This document shows, piece after piece, positions 1 to 8,979 of a stretch of 64,000 nt of DNA. Made by a program: the position numbers and the translations under genes. The stretch is from Methanococcoides burtonii DSM 6242 (lineage in GTDB: Archaea; Halobacteriota; Methanosarcinia; Methanosarcinales; Methanosarcinaceae), in contig NC_007955.1 in the NCBI RefSeq assembly GCF_000013725.1, forward strand, positions 2,511,033 through 2,575,032. Direction: 5' to 3'. Positions within the stretch are counted from its first letter, which is position 1. Each line of letters begins with the position of its first letter. The notes under the pieces were generated by a model that was not told the DNA's origin, did not search any database, and saw nothing but the letters and a program-made list of their open reading frames with translations.

Positions 1-2
1 TA

Positions 3-515
3 TGGCGAAAGGAACCTATGAGGGTGGTAGAAGCTTATATCAAATGGGCTAAAGGAGAAGCTGTTCCAAAGGTCTTGGTTATCTATGACACTATGTGGGG
101 TAGTACTGAGATCATGGCAAAGGAGATCGTTGAAGGTGTCTCTGAATGTGGTGTTGAAGCCAGAATGTTCCACCTTCGGAAAAATGATTGGAGTATGATG
201 TTACGGGAACTCCTGTCTTCTCCTGTCATTGCTGTTGGTTCTCCTACCATGCATGGTACCATGTTCTTTACGATATCCGGTTTCCTTACATACCTTAAAG
301 GGCTTCGCCCGAAGGGTAAGAGTGCTGTTGCTTTCGGTTCATTTGGCTGGGGTGGCGGTGCGGTTAAGCATGTTGAGGAAATGATGGCATCTGCTGGGCT
401 TGAGGTAATTGAACCAGGACTTCAGGCAAAGTATCGGCCATATGAAGATGATCTTAAGGCGTGTCGGGAACTCGGAGTCAGGCTCGCACAGCTTGCATTG
501 GATAAAGCTGAATGA
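3..515 (+). CDS. fprA: A-type flavoprotein (FprA/F420H2 oxidase-like), C-terminal part, 5' truncated
   Basis: The reading frame is open from the first bases of the window, so the gene starts upstream; about 170 residues are visible. They form a flavodoxin-like domain: beta-strand plus FMN phosphate loop VLVIYDTMWGSTE, then VIAVGSPTMHG and a FGSFGWGGGAV loop, which are the FMN-contacting loops of A-type flavoproteins. In that family a metallo-beta-lactamase-like di-iron domain precedes this part; methanogen members reduce O2 to water with F420H2. The internal ATG at 18 is not a credible start because the sequence before it (WRKEP) is in frame. The next gene, an Fe-S disulfide reductase, lies 36 bases downstream, which suggests a redox/oxidative-defence unit. 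Assignment to F420H2 oxidase rather than another FprA is inference. Confidence 0.85.
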   Translation, partial: WRKEPMRVVEAYIKWAKGEAVPKVLVIYDTMWGSTEIMAKEIVEGVSECGVEARMFHLRKNDWSMMLRELLSSPVIAVGSPTMHGTMFFTISGFLTYLKGLRPKGKSAVAFGSFGWGGGAVKHVEEMMASAGLEVIEPGLQAKYRPYEDDLKACRELGVRLAQLALDKAE

Positions 516-551
516 TATTGATTTTAATTGAATACAAGGAAGTGATGATTA

Positions 552-827
552 ATGAAATTCGAAGGCGAACTTGAAGAAGAATTCTATAATAGATCTAAGA
601 AGAATGCAGAGACCACTGGTTATAGGCTGAATCCTGATTACGATGTCATAACAATCGCAGTCAAAGGTATCTGTAATAATAAACGTGAATATGGTGAATG
701 GTACTGTTTTTGCCAAAAGAGGACGGGGGATGTGGAAAAAGATAAGAAGATCATCTGTCCATGTGCTGCTCGGTCACGGGATGTGGAGATGCGTGGTTCC
801 TGTAAGTGTGGATTGTACATTAAATAA
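552..827 (+). CDS. ferredoxin:thioredoxin reductase catalytic-subunit-like protein
   Basis: A 91-residue protein with the cysteine pattern of the FTR catalytic (beta) subunit: an isolated Cys (CNNK), then YCFC, CPC and CKC clusters towards the C-terminus. In this family the cysteines hold a [4Fe-4S] cluster beside a redox-active disulfide and pass ferredoxin electrons to thioredoxin-type disulfides. Length is close to the plant and cyanobacterial subunit. No partner variable (alpha) subunit is nearby, which is usual for archaeal versions, and no fused rubredoxin domain is present. The ATG at 552 follows a weak AAGGAAGTGATG-like leader. It sits just downstream of an A-type flavoprotein and is followed by a hairpin terminator. 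Confidence 0.85.
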   Translation: MKFEGELEEEFYNRSKKNAETTGYRLNPDYDVITIAVKGICNNKREYGEWYCFCQKRTGDVEKDKKIICPCAARSRDVEMRGSCKCGLYIK

Positions 828-852
828 AGACTGATTAATAATACAATATATG

Positions 853-892
853 AAGGACACATGGTCCTTTCACTTTTTTCTTTTTACAGAAA
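853..892 (+). terminator. hairpin plus T-rich terminator after the FTR-like gene
   Basis: AAGGAC (853-858) and GTCCTT (864-869) form a 6-bp stem with a 5-base loop. It is followed by TCAC and two T-runs up to about 890. The position, 26 bases after the stop codon, fits transcription termination. This is a structural call only. Confidence 0.55.
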
Positions 893-999
893 TTGAATGC
901 GATGCTGTATGCACGATGTATTTGTTCTGTAAGGATAGTTAGCTATATTTAGAAGGATGTGTTTTATGATAGGTAAGTGCACAATCTGTTATTAATGGA

Positions 1000-1010
1000 C
1001 ATATTTAAAC
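1000..1010 (+). promoter_or_regulatory. possible TATA box for serA
   Basis: An ATATTTAAAC element lies about 65 bases before the serA ATG in an AT-rich gap with no gene. It matches an archaeal box A; transcription would begin near 1030. The BRE match is weak, so this is tentative. Confidence 0.35.
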
Positions 1011-1069
1011 AGTTTTTTGTGTCCTATTCATAATATCACATTTTATTATCATACCCGGAGATTCTAAAT

Positions 1070-2641
1070 ATGAAAGTATTGGTAAGCGATTCATTATCAG
1101 AGGAAGGAGTTTCAAAGTTAAGTGAGCATTTTGACGTTGATGTTTCAACGGGTCTTTCTGAGGACGAGCTTGTAGAGAAGATCGGTATTTTCGATGCTCT
1201 TGTAATTCGCAGTGGTACACATGTCACAAAAAGGGTAATCGAGGCCGCTGACAACCTTAAAATTATAGGCAGGGCTGGTGTTGGTGTCGATAATGTTGAT
1301 GTTGATGCAGCTACTGAAAAAGGTATCATTGTTGTAAATGCTCCTGAAGGGAACATGCTTTCTGCGGCAGAACACACTATCGCTATGATGATGTCGATGG
1401 CAAGGAACATTCCTCAGGCAAATGCTTCTTTAAAGGCCAAGAAATGGGAACGCAAGAACTTCATGGGGGTTGAGGTTAACGGCAAAACACTTGGTGTAAT
1501 AGGTCTGGGACGTATTGGTGCTGAGGTGGCAAAACGTGCACAGGGTCTTGAAATGTCAATTCTGGCCTATGATCCTTTCGTTACTGAGGACCGTGCTAAG
1601 GATATGGGCGTTGAACTTACGACTGTTGATGATATTGCTCAGAGGGCAGATTTCATTACGGTTCATACTCCGCTCATAAAAGAGACGCGTAATATACTCG
1701 ATAAAGCACAGTTTGATATGATGAAGAGTTCCACAAGGGTCATCAATTGTGCACGTGGAGGAATTATCAATGAGGAAGCTCTTGCTGATGCGGCAAGGAA
1801 TGGGAAGATCGCAGGTGCTGCCATTGATGTGTTCACCAGTGAGCCTCCATTTGACTGTCCTTTCATTGGTCTTGATAATGTGATCGTAACACCTCATTTG
1901 GGTGCATCGACAGAAGAAGCCCAGGTCAATGTTGCAGTGTCTGTTGCTGAAGAGATCATCTCTGTTCTGAATGGTGGTTCTGCACGTAATACTATCAATA
2001 TTCCTGCTGTGAAGCCGGAAGTAATGGCAATACTTGCTCCTTATATCGGACTTGCTGAGACGTTGGGGAGTGTGGCAGCACAGCTTCTTGATGCAAATTA
2101 TAATAAGATCGAGATATCTTACAATGGTGAGATCGCTGATAAGGATACAAGGGCTGTAACGGTTGCAGCTTTAAAGGGTATTCTTGAGGATGCAGTTGGT
2201 TCGGCTGTAAACTATGTGAATGCTCCTTCGTTGGCTAAGTCCAGAAATGTTGAGGTAGTTGAGAGTAAATCCGAAACTTCCGGGGATCACGCTTCAACCA
2301 TTCGCATAACTCTTTTCCAGGGTACGAACACAAAGTCCGTTTCAGGTGCAGTTGTCGGTCGCGAGCCTAAGATCGTTATGATCGATGGCCAGTATGTTGA
2401 CCTTGTTCCGAATGGATTTATGATCGTGTCGAATCATGTCAATAGACCGAATGTCATTGGACCATGCTGTATCGTGCTTGGTGAGAATAATATTAATATT
2501 TCCGGTATGCAGGTGGGCCGTGTGGAAGTTGGTGGCAATACCATAATGGCGCTAAATGTTGATAATGAGGTCTCTGAGGGAATTCTTGATGAGATCCGTG
2601 CTATTAATGGCATATTGGATGCGAAATTAGTTACACTTTGA
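1070..2641 (+). CDS. serA: D-3-phosphoglycerate dehydrogenase
   Basis: A 523-residue enzyme that oxidises 3-phosphoglycerate to 3-phosphohydroxypyruvate with NAD+, the first step of serine synthesis. Visible are the NAD-binding Rossmann loop [15 protein letters not shown] near residue 143, the catalytic region [11 protein letters not shown] with the active-site Arg, and [13 protein letters not shown] with the catalytic His. An intervening (ASB) domain follows, then a C-terminal ACT domain (about 450-523), which in homologues binds serine. Length is that of the long PGDH form. The start is ATG 1070, in the first in-frame position after a probable TATA box at about 1000. The next gene begins at or just after its stop codon. 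Confidence 0.95.
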   Translation: MKVLVSDSLSEEGVSKLSEHFDVDVSTGLSEDELVEKIGIFDALVIRSGTHVTKRVIEAADNLKIIGRAGVGVDNVDVDAATEKGIIVVNAPEGNMLSAAEHTIAMMMSMARNIPQANASLKAKKWERKNFMGVEVNGKTLGVIGLGRIGAEVAKRAQGLEMSILAYDPFVTEDRAKDMGVELTTVDDIAQRADFITVHTPLIKETRNILDKAQFDMMKSSTRVINCARGGIINEEALADAARNGKIAGAAIDVFTSEPPFDCPFIGLDNVIVTPHLGASTEEAQVNVAVSVAEEIISVLNGGSARNTINIPAVKPEVMAILAPYIGLAETLGSVAAQLLDANYNKIEISYNGEIADKDTRAVTVAALKGILEDAVGSAVNYVNAPSLAKSRNVEVVESKSETSGDHASTIRITLFQGTNTKSVSGAVVGREPKIVMIDGQYVDLVPNGFMIVSNHVNRPNVIGPCCIVLGENNINISGMQVGRVEVGGNTIMALNVDNEVSEGILDEIRAINGILDAKLVTL

Positions 2642-3195
2642 AATTGTCTTTATGTATGGGCAGTGAGGGCCCATGCATACATTCCTGGTTTGTATCGGGG
2701 GCATGTATCTATATGATGAGAAAGCGGGTATACCATCGCTTCCCACACAGGGAAGTCCAATTTGAACAGAAGCATCGCTATTATTCAGATCTGATTTATT
2801 TTGTGAAGGTAATGGCGGGTATGGATGGTAAGTTCGGTATGTTCGTGACCGAATCTGCTACAAAGAAAGGACATCGTATTCAGGCGAAGCGAGGGATAAA
2901 TGTTGAGATCGCTATGAATGGTATGGAATTCACATCACTGAACTATAATAATGTGGATTCGATCATCGATACTATTGAACCTGAGGGTATAATCGATTTC
3001 AGGATGAATCTTTCCTACAGTTATCTTGATGGGAAATATAATCGTGTTCCTATTCGGGGTGATACCTATCTGGTGCGTTCAATCCTCGAGTCTGAGGTAC
3101 TTACTTTGAGGATAAATCACATCGATGGTCCGCAGCGGACTGAATGTGGCAGGGTTGCAGATACTATTATCGACGAGCTTAGGCGTGGTGCATGA
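2638..3195 (+). CDS. conserved hypothetical protein, function unknown
   Basis: I do not recognise this family. The frame is 185 residues if read from the TTG at 2638, which overlaps the serA stop. The first 40-60 residues look poorly conserved, and ATG 2716 (MRKRVYHRF) or ATG 2812 (MAGMDGKFG) are alternative starts. No good Shine-Dalgarno sequence settles the choice. There is no signal peptide, membrane segment or cysteine motif after the N-terminus. The core (about residues 58-185) is mixed alpha/beta with charged stretches such as ESATKKGHRIQAKRG. The stop overlaps the start of the DUF2240 gene by 4 bases (ATGA), so the two are almost certainly co-translated and probably functionally linked. 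Confidence 0.7.
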   Translation: MKLSLCMGSEGPCIHSWFVSGACIYMMRKRVYHRFPHREVQFEQKHRYYSDLIYFVKVMAGMDGKFGMFVTESATKKGHRIQAKRGINVEIAMNGMEFTSLNYNNVDSIIDTIEPEGIIDFRMNLSYSYLDGKYNRVPIRGDTYLVRSILESEVLTLRINHIDGPQRTECGRVADTIIDELRRGA

Positions 3196-3662
3196 TGGAT
3201 GAACTTTTCTTTGTGGTAGCATCACCTTTTAAGAATAATGCTACGACCTCTCTTTCGATAAAGGATTTTGAGTTCTCGTTATCCTTTGATCTTAAATGGA
3301 TGTCTCCTGCACAGGCTTCAAAAGTGAGGGATCAGGGAATAATGTCTGGTATCCTGAAGTTCGATGAAGGTGAGCTTGTACTAAATATGGATGCATCTTC
3401 TATTGATATTCCTGCAGGGTTCAAGCCTTCATCCGATCTGTTCCGGGAGAAGGGGACCATTGATATGATAATGGATACTATTGTTTCAAACGGTGGGATT
3501 GATAAGAGGGAGGTCGTTTCTCGTATCAACCAGAAGCAAGAGACTTTAGGTGGTCTTCTGGATGCAGAGGTTGCAGCTTTACTGGTGGCGCATGAATTGG
3601 GTTGTGATGCCGGGTCGTTGTTCAATGATGTCTATGAAAGGGTTTCAGGGATGTCTGTCTGA
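3192..3662 (+). CDS. DUF2240 family protein
   Basis: A 156-residue archaeal protein that I place in DUF2240, based on the N-terminal FFVVASPFKNN segment and the C-terminal helical part with EVAALLVAHELGCD. Function is unknown. It starts at ATG 3192 within an ATGA overlap with the preceding unknown gene. It has no signal peptide or membrane helix. The C-terminal region (KREVVSRINQKQETLGGLLDAEVAALLVAHELG) reads like a small helical, possibly nucleic-acid-binding fold; that is inference only. It lies just upstream of ribosomal protein genes, but about 130 bases of non-coding sequence separate them. Confidence 0.65.
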   Translation: MMDELFFVVASPFKNNATTSLSIKDFEFSLSFDLKWMSPAQASKVRDQGIMSGILKFDEGELVLNMDASSIDIPAGFKPSSDLFREKGTIDMIMDTIVSNGGIDKREVVSRINQKQETLGGLLDAEVAALLVAHELGCDAGSLFNDVYERVSGMSV

Positions 3663-3794
3663 GGAGTTAGAATCCGCACAATCTTTATGTACTATTAATA
3701 TAATTATGGCAACTCCAGTTAATTATCGACTGGAAAGTGTTCAAATGTTCGAACGCATTAACTGCGTGAGTAAGAAAACTTGCGGAGGGACATT

Positions 3795-4175
3795 ATGAGT
3801 AAAAAGACACAAATGAAAATTACAAGGAAAACCAATCCAAGGATTCCTGCATTGATCTCTGTGCTTAAGGATACTGCACGTGAGAATGATGCACCTATCT
3901 GGAAGGATATGGCAAAGAGGCTCGAGAAACCTAGCAGGATCTATGCTGAGGTGAATCTGAGCAAGATCAACAGGCATGCAGCCGAGAATGACCTCGTACT
4001 TGTACCTGGTAAGGTATTGGGTGCAGGCGCGCTCGGTCACGCTGTAACTGTCGCAGCACTAACATTCAGTACAACTGCTGTGGACAAGATCACAAATGCT
4101 GGTGGAAAGTGCATGACCATTGAACAGATTCTGGAAGAGAATCCAGCAGGTTCTGGCATAAGGATCATGCAATGA
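3795..4175 (+). CDS. rpl18e: 50S ribosomal protein L18e
   Basis: A 126-residue large-subunit ribosomal protein. The start is ATG 3795 ([15 protein letters not shown]), chosen over an earlier in-frame codon because GGAGGG lies 5 bases upstream. The L18e/L15 signature occurs in the second half ([21 protein letters not shown]). It opens a cluster L18e-L13-S9-RpoN-(tRNA-Pro)-RpoK-S2, an order typical of euryarchaea. A TATA-like stretch near 3690 could serve the cluster. Confidence 0.95.
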   Translation: MSKKTQMKITRKTNPRIPALISVLKDTARENDAPIWKDMAKRLEKPSRIYAEVNLSKINRHAAENDLVLVPGKVLGAGALGHAVTVAALTFSTTAVDKITNAGGKCMTIEQILEENPAGSGIRIMQ

Positions 4176-4185
4176 GGTGTTTCAA

Positions 4186-4605
4186 ATGACAGTAATCGAT
4201 GCAAATGGTTTGATTATGGGCAGGCTTGCAAGTAACGTTGCAAAGATGTTGCTTTCAGGAGAAGAAGTCTCCATTGTGAATGCAGAGCGTGCAGTGATCT
4301 CCGGTTCAAAGGTAACTACCTTTGAGGAATATGACGTTATTCGAAATATGGGCACACGTGAATTCGGTCCTTACTTCCCTAGGAGACCAGACAGGATTCT
4401 CAAGAGGACCGTTAGGGGTATGCTTCCTTACAAACGAGCAAGGGGCAAAGACGCAATGGGTCGCCTGAAGGTGTATGTAGGCATTCCTTATGAATACCAG
4501 GATGCCGAATTTGTTAGTGTCGAAGGTGCAGAAATGACACGTCTTAGTTCTAACAAGTATGTGACCATTGGCGATGTAAGCCGTCAGTTAGGTTCTAAAT
4601 TCTAA
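4186..4605 (+). CDS. rpl13: 50S ribosomal protein L13
   Basis: A 139-residue ribosomal protein with the L13 features [12 protein letters not shown] at the N-terminus and [25 protein letters not shown] in the middle. The start is ATG 4186 rather than the upstream GTG 4177, because the GTG falls inside the ribosome binding site GAGGTG (4174-4179). It begins 10 bases after L18e ends, and S9 follows 13 bases downstream, so it is one operon. Confidence 0.96.
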   Translation: MTVIDANGLIMGRLASNVAKMLLSGEEVSIVNAERAVISGSKVTTFEEYDVIRNMGTREFGPYFPRRPDRILKRTVRGMLPYKRARGKDAMGRLKVYVGIPYEYQDAEFVSVEGAEMTRLSSNKYVTIGDVSRQLGSKF

Positions 4606-4618
4606 GGGAGATTTATCC

Positions 4619-5023
4619 ATGGCTACTAAAGTTGTTAATACATCCGGTAAAAACAAAACTGCAATTGCACGAGCAACAGTTTCTGTAGGAACAGGTAAAG
4701 CTAGGATCAACAAGAAACCTGTTGATATCTACGAACCTGAATTTGCAAAACTTAAGATCATCGAACCCCTTATGCTGGCAAAAGAAGCTGTTTCTGGCCT
4801 TGACATTGATGTAAAGGTCAGTGGTGGCGGAATTATGGGCCAGGCAAATGCGATCAGAACAGCTATCGCAAGAGGAATTGTAGAGTGGACCAACGACACC
4901 GATCTCAGGGATGCTTTCATGGCATACGACAGGAATCTTCTGGTAAACGACTCCAGACAGACGGAGACCAAGAAGTTCGGTGGACCAGGTGCACGTGCTA
5001 AATATCAGAAATCTTACAGGTAA
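4619..5023 (+). CDS. rps9: 30S ribosomal protein S9
   Basis: A 134-residue protein. The N-terminus carries the S9 pattern ([26 protein letters not shown]). The C-terminus ends in the basic tail [15 protein letters not shown] that in ribosome structures reaches the P-site tRNA. A GGGAG ribosome binding site precedes ATG 4619. RpoN begins 14 bases after its stop. Confidence 0.97.
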   Translation: MATKVVNTSGKNKTAIARATVSVGTGKARINKKPVDIYEPEFAKLKIIEPLMLAKEAVSGLDIDVKVSGGGIMGQANAIRTAIARGIVEWTNDTDLRDAFMAYDRNLLVNDSRQTETKKFGGPGARAKYQKSYR

Positions 5024-5037
5024 GGCGGGTAGTTACA

Positions 5038-5226
5038 ATGATTCCAGTTCGCTGTTTCACATGTGGAAAGGTTATTGCGGGAAGCTGGGAAGAGTACAAA
5101 CGTCGTACAGGTGAAGGAGAAGATCCTGCTACAGTACTCGATGACCTTAAGTTCGTTAGGTACTGCTGCAGGAGAATGTTCCTCGCTCATGTCGAGCTTG
5201 TGGACACAATGGCTCCGTATCAGTAA
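5038..5226 (+). CDS. rpoN: DNA-directed RNA polymerase subunit N
   Basis: A 62-residue zinc-binding subunit (eukaryotic Rpb10 homologue) of archaeal RNA polymerase. The atypical zinc site is complete: Cys6, Cys9, Cys43 and Cys44 (CFTC and RYCCRRM). Length is exactly that of the family. It is co-linear with S9, and its stop codon is directly followed by the intron-containing tRNA-Pro, one base away. Confidence 0.97.
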   Translation: MIPVRCFTCGKVIAGSWEEYKRRTGEGEDPATVLDDLKFVRYCCRRMFLAHVELVDTMAPYQ

Positions 5227-5227
5227 A

Positions 5228-5331
5228 GGGATCGTAGGGTAGCCCGGACACTTTCAGCGTTCGGGACACGGCCCTTTATTTGAATCTGTGTGAAAGACGC
5301 CGGTACCTGAGTTCACATCTCAGCGGTTCCA
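5228..5331 (+). tRNA. tRNA-Pro (anticodon CGG) with a 31-base archaeal intron
   Basis: Exons are 5228-5265 and 5297-5331, giving a 73-base mature tRNA without encoded CCA. The acceptor stem GGGATCG/CGGTTCC pairs over 7 bp with two wobbles, and the discriminator is A. The D-arm stem is GGG/CTT. Anticodon loop TTCGGGA reads CGG at 5262-5264. The T-stem is CTGAG/CTCAG. The intron (5266-5296) lies after position 37. It forms a canonical bulge-helix-bulge: central helix TTCG/TGAA, 3-base bulges GG^A and AG^A with the cuts in the expected places, and inner stem CACGG/CTGTG. Oddities: an A-C mismatch at 28-42, and T-loop TTCACAT, with C at 5316 where A58 is expected. The gene starts one base after the rpoN stop and is probably co-transcribed. 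Confidence 0.9.
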
Positions 5332-5350
5332 TTAGCCCATTGTGGGCTAA
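5332..5350 (+). terminator. perfect 8-bp hairpin directly after tRNA-Pro
   Basis: TTAGCCCA (5332-5339), a 3-base loop, and TGGGCTAA (5343-5350) form a perfect stem that begins at the base after the tRNA discriminator. It could end the transcript or help 3'-end processing of the tRNA. No T-run follows, so simple termination is uncertain. Confidence 0.45.
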
Positions 5351-5386
5351 CTGATAATATCAACCTGCAGTAAGATAGATAACCAC

Positions 5387-5405
5387 ATTCGGAGGGATTC
5401 CGAAT
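5387..5405. repeat. 7-bp inverted repeat between tRNA-Pro and rpoK
   Basis: ATTCGGA (5387-5393) and TCCGAAT (5399-5405) are separated by GGGAT. The element is in the gap before rpoK and could be a second hairpin or an operator. Its function is unknown. Confidence 0.4.
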
Positions 5406-5534
5406 TCAACTTTCATATATTTAATAAGTCAGAACGAAACCAAATGAGTACTGTTTCTGGATTTGATTATTTGTTAATATATAATATCGTCTGACTATGT
5501 TTGTTCAAAATATTTCATTAAGGATTTTTTTGAT

Positions 5535-5726
5535 ATGGGTGATCAATTGAGCAATGAAAAATACACTAGATATGAACGTGCAAGGATCATCGGGGCAAGA
5601 TCACTTCAGATTGCAATGGGAGCTCCTATATTGATCGAAGACGATAACACGGATGCATTATATCTAGCTACACTTGAGTTTGAGAAAGGCGTTATACCTA
5701 TTACAGTCAAGAGAAATTTACGATAA
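5535..5726 (+). CDS. rpoK: DNA-directed RNA polymerase subunit K (omega homologue)
   Basis: A 63-residue RNA polymerase assembly subunit, homologous to eukaryotic Rpb6 and bacterial omega. The family signature [21 protein letters not shown] is present near the N-terminus, and the conserved tail ([11 protein letters not shown]) ends the protein. The start is ATG 5535; the inner ATG at 5553 would remove little and cannot be excluded. S2 begins 13 bases after its stop, so the two share a transcript. Confidence 0.96.
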   Translation: MGDQLSNEKYTRYERARIIGARSLQIAMGAPILIEDDNTDALYLATLEFEKGVIPITVKRNLR

Positions 5727-5739
5727 CTGAGGTGAATTT

Positions 5740-6384
5740 ATGGAAAATACGGATCAAAATATTGAGATTACAGCTGAAACAAGCGCAGCAGCAGAGAACA
5801 CAGAGTCCACATCACTTGTCCCTATAGATGAGTATCTGGCAGCAGGTGTACACATTGGTACCCAGCAGAAGACACAGAACATGATGAAGTTCGTTTACCG
5901 TGTAAGGACAGATGGACTTTACGTACTCGACATACAGTCAACCGATGAGAGGATCAGATCTATTGCACATTTCCTTTCAATGTATGACCCATCCAGAATA
6001 CTTGTCGTATCCGCACGTCAGTATGGCCAGTATCCAGCAACTATGTTCTCAAAGTCAGTTGGAGCAGTTTCAAAGGTCGGTAGGTTCATTCCAGGCAGTC
6101 TTACAAACCCTGTACAGGAAGGTTTCTTTGAGCCGGATGTAGTAATTGTGACCGATCCTGCAGGAGATGCACAGGTCATCAGGGAAGCTGTAAATGTAGG
6201 TATTCCTGTTGTTGCACTTTGTGACACTAACAACATGACCTCCAATGTAGATCTTGTCATTCCAACCAACAACAAGGGTAGAAAAGCACTTTCCCTCGTA
6301 TATTGGCTTCTGGCAAGAGAGATCGCAAACGAAAGGGATATTCCTTTCAACTATGAAGCAAGTGAATTTGAAACAGGTCTTTAA
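5740..6384 (+). CDS. rps2: 30S ribosomal protein S2
   Basis: A 214-residue ribosomal protein. The first 20 or so residues are acidic and low-complexity; the S2 body follows ([20 protein letters not shown], later [28 protein letters not shown] and [12 protein letters not shown]). A GAGGTG site lies before ATG 5740. It is the last ribosomal gene of the cluster; MEMO and the mevalonate genes follow in the same direction after 72 bases. Confidence 0.96.
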   Translation: MENTDQNIEITAETSAAAENTESTSLVPIDEYLAAGVHIGTQQKTQNMMKFVYRVRTDGLYVLDIQSTDERIRSIAHFLSMYDPSRILVVSARQYGQYPATMFSKSVGAVSKVGRFIPGSLTNPVQEGFFEPDVVIVTDPAGDAQVIREAVNVGIPVVALCDTNNMTSNVDLVIPTNNKGRKALSLVYWLLAREIANERDIPFNYEASEFETGL

Positions 6385-6456
6385 TTGACCTGTTCTCATT
6401 TTTCTTAACCTCACTCATACATAATATATCCCGTTTGTAACAGGGGGAACAGTAGT

Positions 6457-7251
6457 ATGAGACAACCAACCGTTGCAGGTAAGTTCTATCCGCTGAGCAC
6501 AAAGGCACTGCGCAAGGAAATTGTGAAATGCTTTCATGGTCTTGAGATAATGTCTGAAGACGTGATAGGTGCAGTGGTTCCACATGCAGGTTATGTCTAT
6601 TCCGGTCCAGTCGCAGCACATGCTTTTGCAAGGCTTCCGAAAGCAGACACATATGTGATATTTGGACCAAACCATACAGGATATGGTTCACCGGTCGCAA
6701 TGTCCCAGGATGTCTGGAATACACCTTTCGGAGATGTCGAGACCGATAGGGAACTGGGCAAACTGCTTGCAGGGACCATCATCGATATGGATGAAGTTGC
6801 GCACCGATATGAGCATTCTGTGGAAGTGCAAATACCTTTCCTACAATACCTATTCGGAAGCGATTTTAAGGTCCTGCCAATTTGCATGGGGATGCAGGAT
6901 GAAGATACTGCTGTCGAGGTAGGTCTGGAGGTAGCTCGTGCTGTAAAGGAATCGGGTAAAAAGGTCGTATTCATTGCATCAAGTGATCTTTCACATTATG
7001 TGCCTCAGGAAAAAGCCGAAAAGTCTGACAATTATCTTATTGATGCCATTCTTGATATGGATGTACCTGAAATTTATCGGAGAAAGTACGAGAAAGACAT
7101 CACAGCTTGCGGATACGGTCCAATAACAGCAATGTTGACAGCTGCAAAGGAATGTGGTGCTAAGAACACCGAGCTGGTCAAATATGGTACCAGTGGGGAT
7201 GTTACTGGGGATCCGATGGTTGTAGGGTATGCTGCCATTATTGTTAAATGA
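6457..7251 (+). CDS. amrB: MEMO1 family protein (AmmeMemoRadiSam system protein B)
   Basis: A 264-residue protein of the MEMO family, related in fold to LigB-type non-haem iron dioxygenases. Visible family features are the starting MRQPTVAGKFYP, VVPHAGYVYSG with the conserved His, IFGPNHTGYG, SSDLSHY and TSGDVTGDP near the end. The reaction in archaea is not established. It is part of the three-gene AmmeMemoRadiSam set with a radical SAM enzyme, whose homologue lies at 18689 in this window. The AMMECR1 member is not in the window. GGGGGAA precedes ATG 6457. Mevalonate kinase follows after 21 bases, a linkage common in euryarchaea. Confidence 0.92.
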   Translation: MRQPTVAGKFYPLSTKALRKEIVKCFHGLEIMSEDVIGAVVPHAGYVYSGPVAAHAFARLPKADTYVIFGPNHTGYGSPVAMSQDVWNTPFGDVETDRELGKLLAGTIIDMDEVAHRYEHSVEVQIPFLQYLFGSDFKVLPICMGMQDEDTAVEVGLEVARAVKESGKKVVFIASSDLSHYVPQEKAEKSDNYLIDAILDMDVPEIYRRKYEKDITACGYGPITAMLTAAKECGAKNTELVKYGTSGDVTGDPMVVGYAAIIVK

Positions 7252-7272
7252 TCATCTAAAGGAGACATTATC

Positions 7273-8184
7273 ATGATCACCTGTTCTGCACCTGGTAAAG
7301 TATATCTGTTCGGCGAACACGCAGTGGTCTATGGAGAGCCTGCTATTTGTTGTGCAGTGGATATTCGTACCAGGGTCACCGTATCTCCTGCGGACACGAT
7401 CACCATAAGTTCATCCCTTGGAACTACGGGCATCGATTTTGAAGTCCATCCCTATGTTTCAGCGGTCCTCGAACGCTTTCAGGATATCTCATCCTTTGAT
7501 GGAGTGGACCTGCGCATAAGTTCTGATATTCCGGTAGGTTCCGGGCTAGGTTCTTCTGCAGCAGTTACTGTGGCTACGATCAAGGCAATGGATACTTTGC
7601 TGGACCTCGGACTTGAACTGGATGATATCGCAAAGATGGGGCATGAGGTCGAGCAGAATATACAGGGTACAGCAAGTCCCACAGATACGTATGTATGTAC
7701 CATGGGTGGCGTGGTTCTGATACCACAACGTAAAAAACTTGAACTTATTGATTGTGGGATCCTTATAGGTAACACAAATATATTCTCATCCACAAAAGAG
7801 CTCGTGGGTAATGTGGCTGATCTTAATGAAAGGTTCCCTGACGTTGTGGGACCTGTATTATCATCCATTGGAAAGCTGTCTGTTATTGGTGAAGGACTTG
7901 TGAACGATAGGGACTATGTTTCTGTTGGTGAACTTATGAACATCGATCAGGGTCTGCTTGATGCTATTGGTGTAAGTTGTGCTGAACTGTCTTCCCTCAT
8001 CTATGCTGCACGTGAAAGTGGTGCGTATGGTTCAAAGATAACCGGTGCAGGTGGCGGTGGTTGTATGGTCGCTATATCTCCGCGTGAGAATGTGGATTCG
8101 GTGGCAGAGGCAATTGGTATGGCCGGCGGGAAAGTTGTTGTGGCCAATGCGACAGATATAGGTGTCAGGGTGGAATGCCAGTGA
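7273..8184 (+). CDS. mvk: mevalonate kinase
   Basis: A 303-residue GHMP kinase that phosphorylates mevalonate at the 5-hydroxyl. Motif 1 is PGKVYLFGEHAVVYGEP, motif 2 is the ATP-binding loop PVGSGLGSSAAVTVA near residue 90, and motif 3 is KITGAGGGGCMVA near the C-terminus. AAAGGAG precedes ATG 7273. It overlaps isopentenyl phosphate kinase by 10 bases, placing the two steps in one translationally coupled unit. This enzyme starts the part of the archaeal mevalonate route encoded here. Confidence 0.96.
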   Translation: MITCSAPGKVYLFGEHAVVYGEPAICCAVDIRTRVTVSPADTITISSSLGTTGIDFEVHPYVSAVLERFQDISSFDGVDLRISSDIPVGSGLGSSAAVTVATIKAMDTLLDLGLELDDIAKMGHEVEQNIQGTASPTDTYVCTMGGVVLIPQRKKLELIDCGILIGNTNIFSSTKELVGNVADLNERFPDVVGPVLSSIGKLSVIGEGLVNDRDYVSVGELMNIDQGLLDAIGVSCAELSSLIYAARESGAYGSKITGAGGGGCMVAISPRENVDSVAEAIGMAGGKVVVANATDIGVRVECQ

Positions 8185-8954
8185 ACTCAAATAACGGGAT
8201 AACTATATTGAAGATAGGCGGCAGCGTAATTACCGATAAGAGATCGGAAGACGGGCTTGCCTGGGAAGAAGAGATAGTCCGGATAGCTCGTGAAATATCC
8301 GGTTTTGAAGGTAAACTTATCATTGTGCATGGTGCAGGTTCCTACGGTCACCCTCAGGCAAAAAGATATGCTCTTACGGAAGGCTTCCATGCAGAAGGGG
8401 CTGTTGTCACTCACAATGCAGTAAAGGCATTGAACCGTATCGTAGTTGGAATTCTCAATGATGAAGGTGTGAATGCGATATCAGTACATCCAATGTGTTG
8501 CACGGTCGCAAAGAACGGTCGCATCTCGGACATGTATCTTGGAAGTATCAGGTTGATGCTTGAGAAAGGGCTTGTTCCGGTATTACATGGTGATGTTGTA
8601 ATGGATGAGGTAAAAGGCGTATCCATCATCTCCGGTGATCAGGTGATACCCTATCTTGCAACACAGTTGAAGGCTTCCAGAATTGGAGTTGGGAGTGCAG
8701 CAGATGGTGTGTTCGATGATAAGGGCGTAACCATTCCAGTGATCACTTCTATGAATTTCGATGAGATAAAGGCATATATCGGTGGCTCGGCAGGAACTGA
8801 TGTGACCGGTGGAATGCTCGGGAAAGTGCTTGAAATGCTGGAACTTGGCAAAACATCAAGTATAACCTCCTATATATTCAATGCAACTGTAGTGGGAAGC
8901 GTGTCGAGTTTTCTAAATGGTGAGAACATCGGTACCGCAATAAAAGATTCATAA
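8175..8954 (+). CDS. ipk: isopentenyl phosphate kinase
   Basis: A 259-residue amino-acid-kinase-fold enzyme that converts isopentenyl phosphate to isopentenyl diphosphate, the archaeal alternative to phosphomevalonate decarboxylation after kinase action. Features are LKIGGSVITDK at the N-terminus, IVHGAGSYGHPQA with the diagnostic catalytic His, PVLHGDVVMDE, and the C-terminal GTDVTGGMLGKV. The ATG at 8175 lies inside the end of mvk; an alternative GTG lies 6 bases later. The type 2 isomerase follows. Confidence 0.94.
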   Translation: MPVNSNNGITILKIGGSVITDKRSEDGLAWEEEIVRIAREISGFEGKLIIVHGAGSYGHPQAKRYALTEGFHAEGAVVTHNAVKALNRIVVGILNDEGVNAISVHPMCCTVAKNGRISDMYLGSIRLMLEKGLVPVLHGDVVMDEVKGVSIISGDQVIPYLATQLKASRIGVGSAADGVFDDKGVTIPVITSMNFDEIKAYIGGSAGTDVTGGMLGKVLEMLELGKTSSITSYIFNATVVGSVSSFLNGENIGTAIKDS

Positions 8955-8979
8955 TAATACATTAACAGGTTTGATAGAT

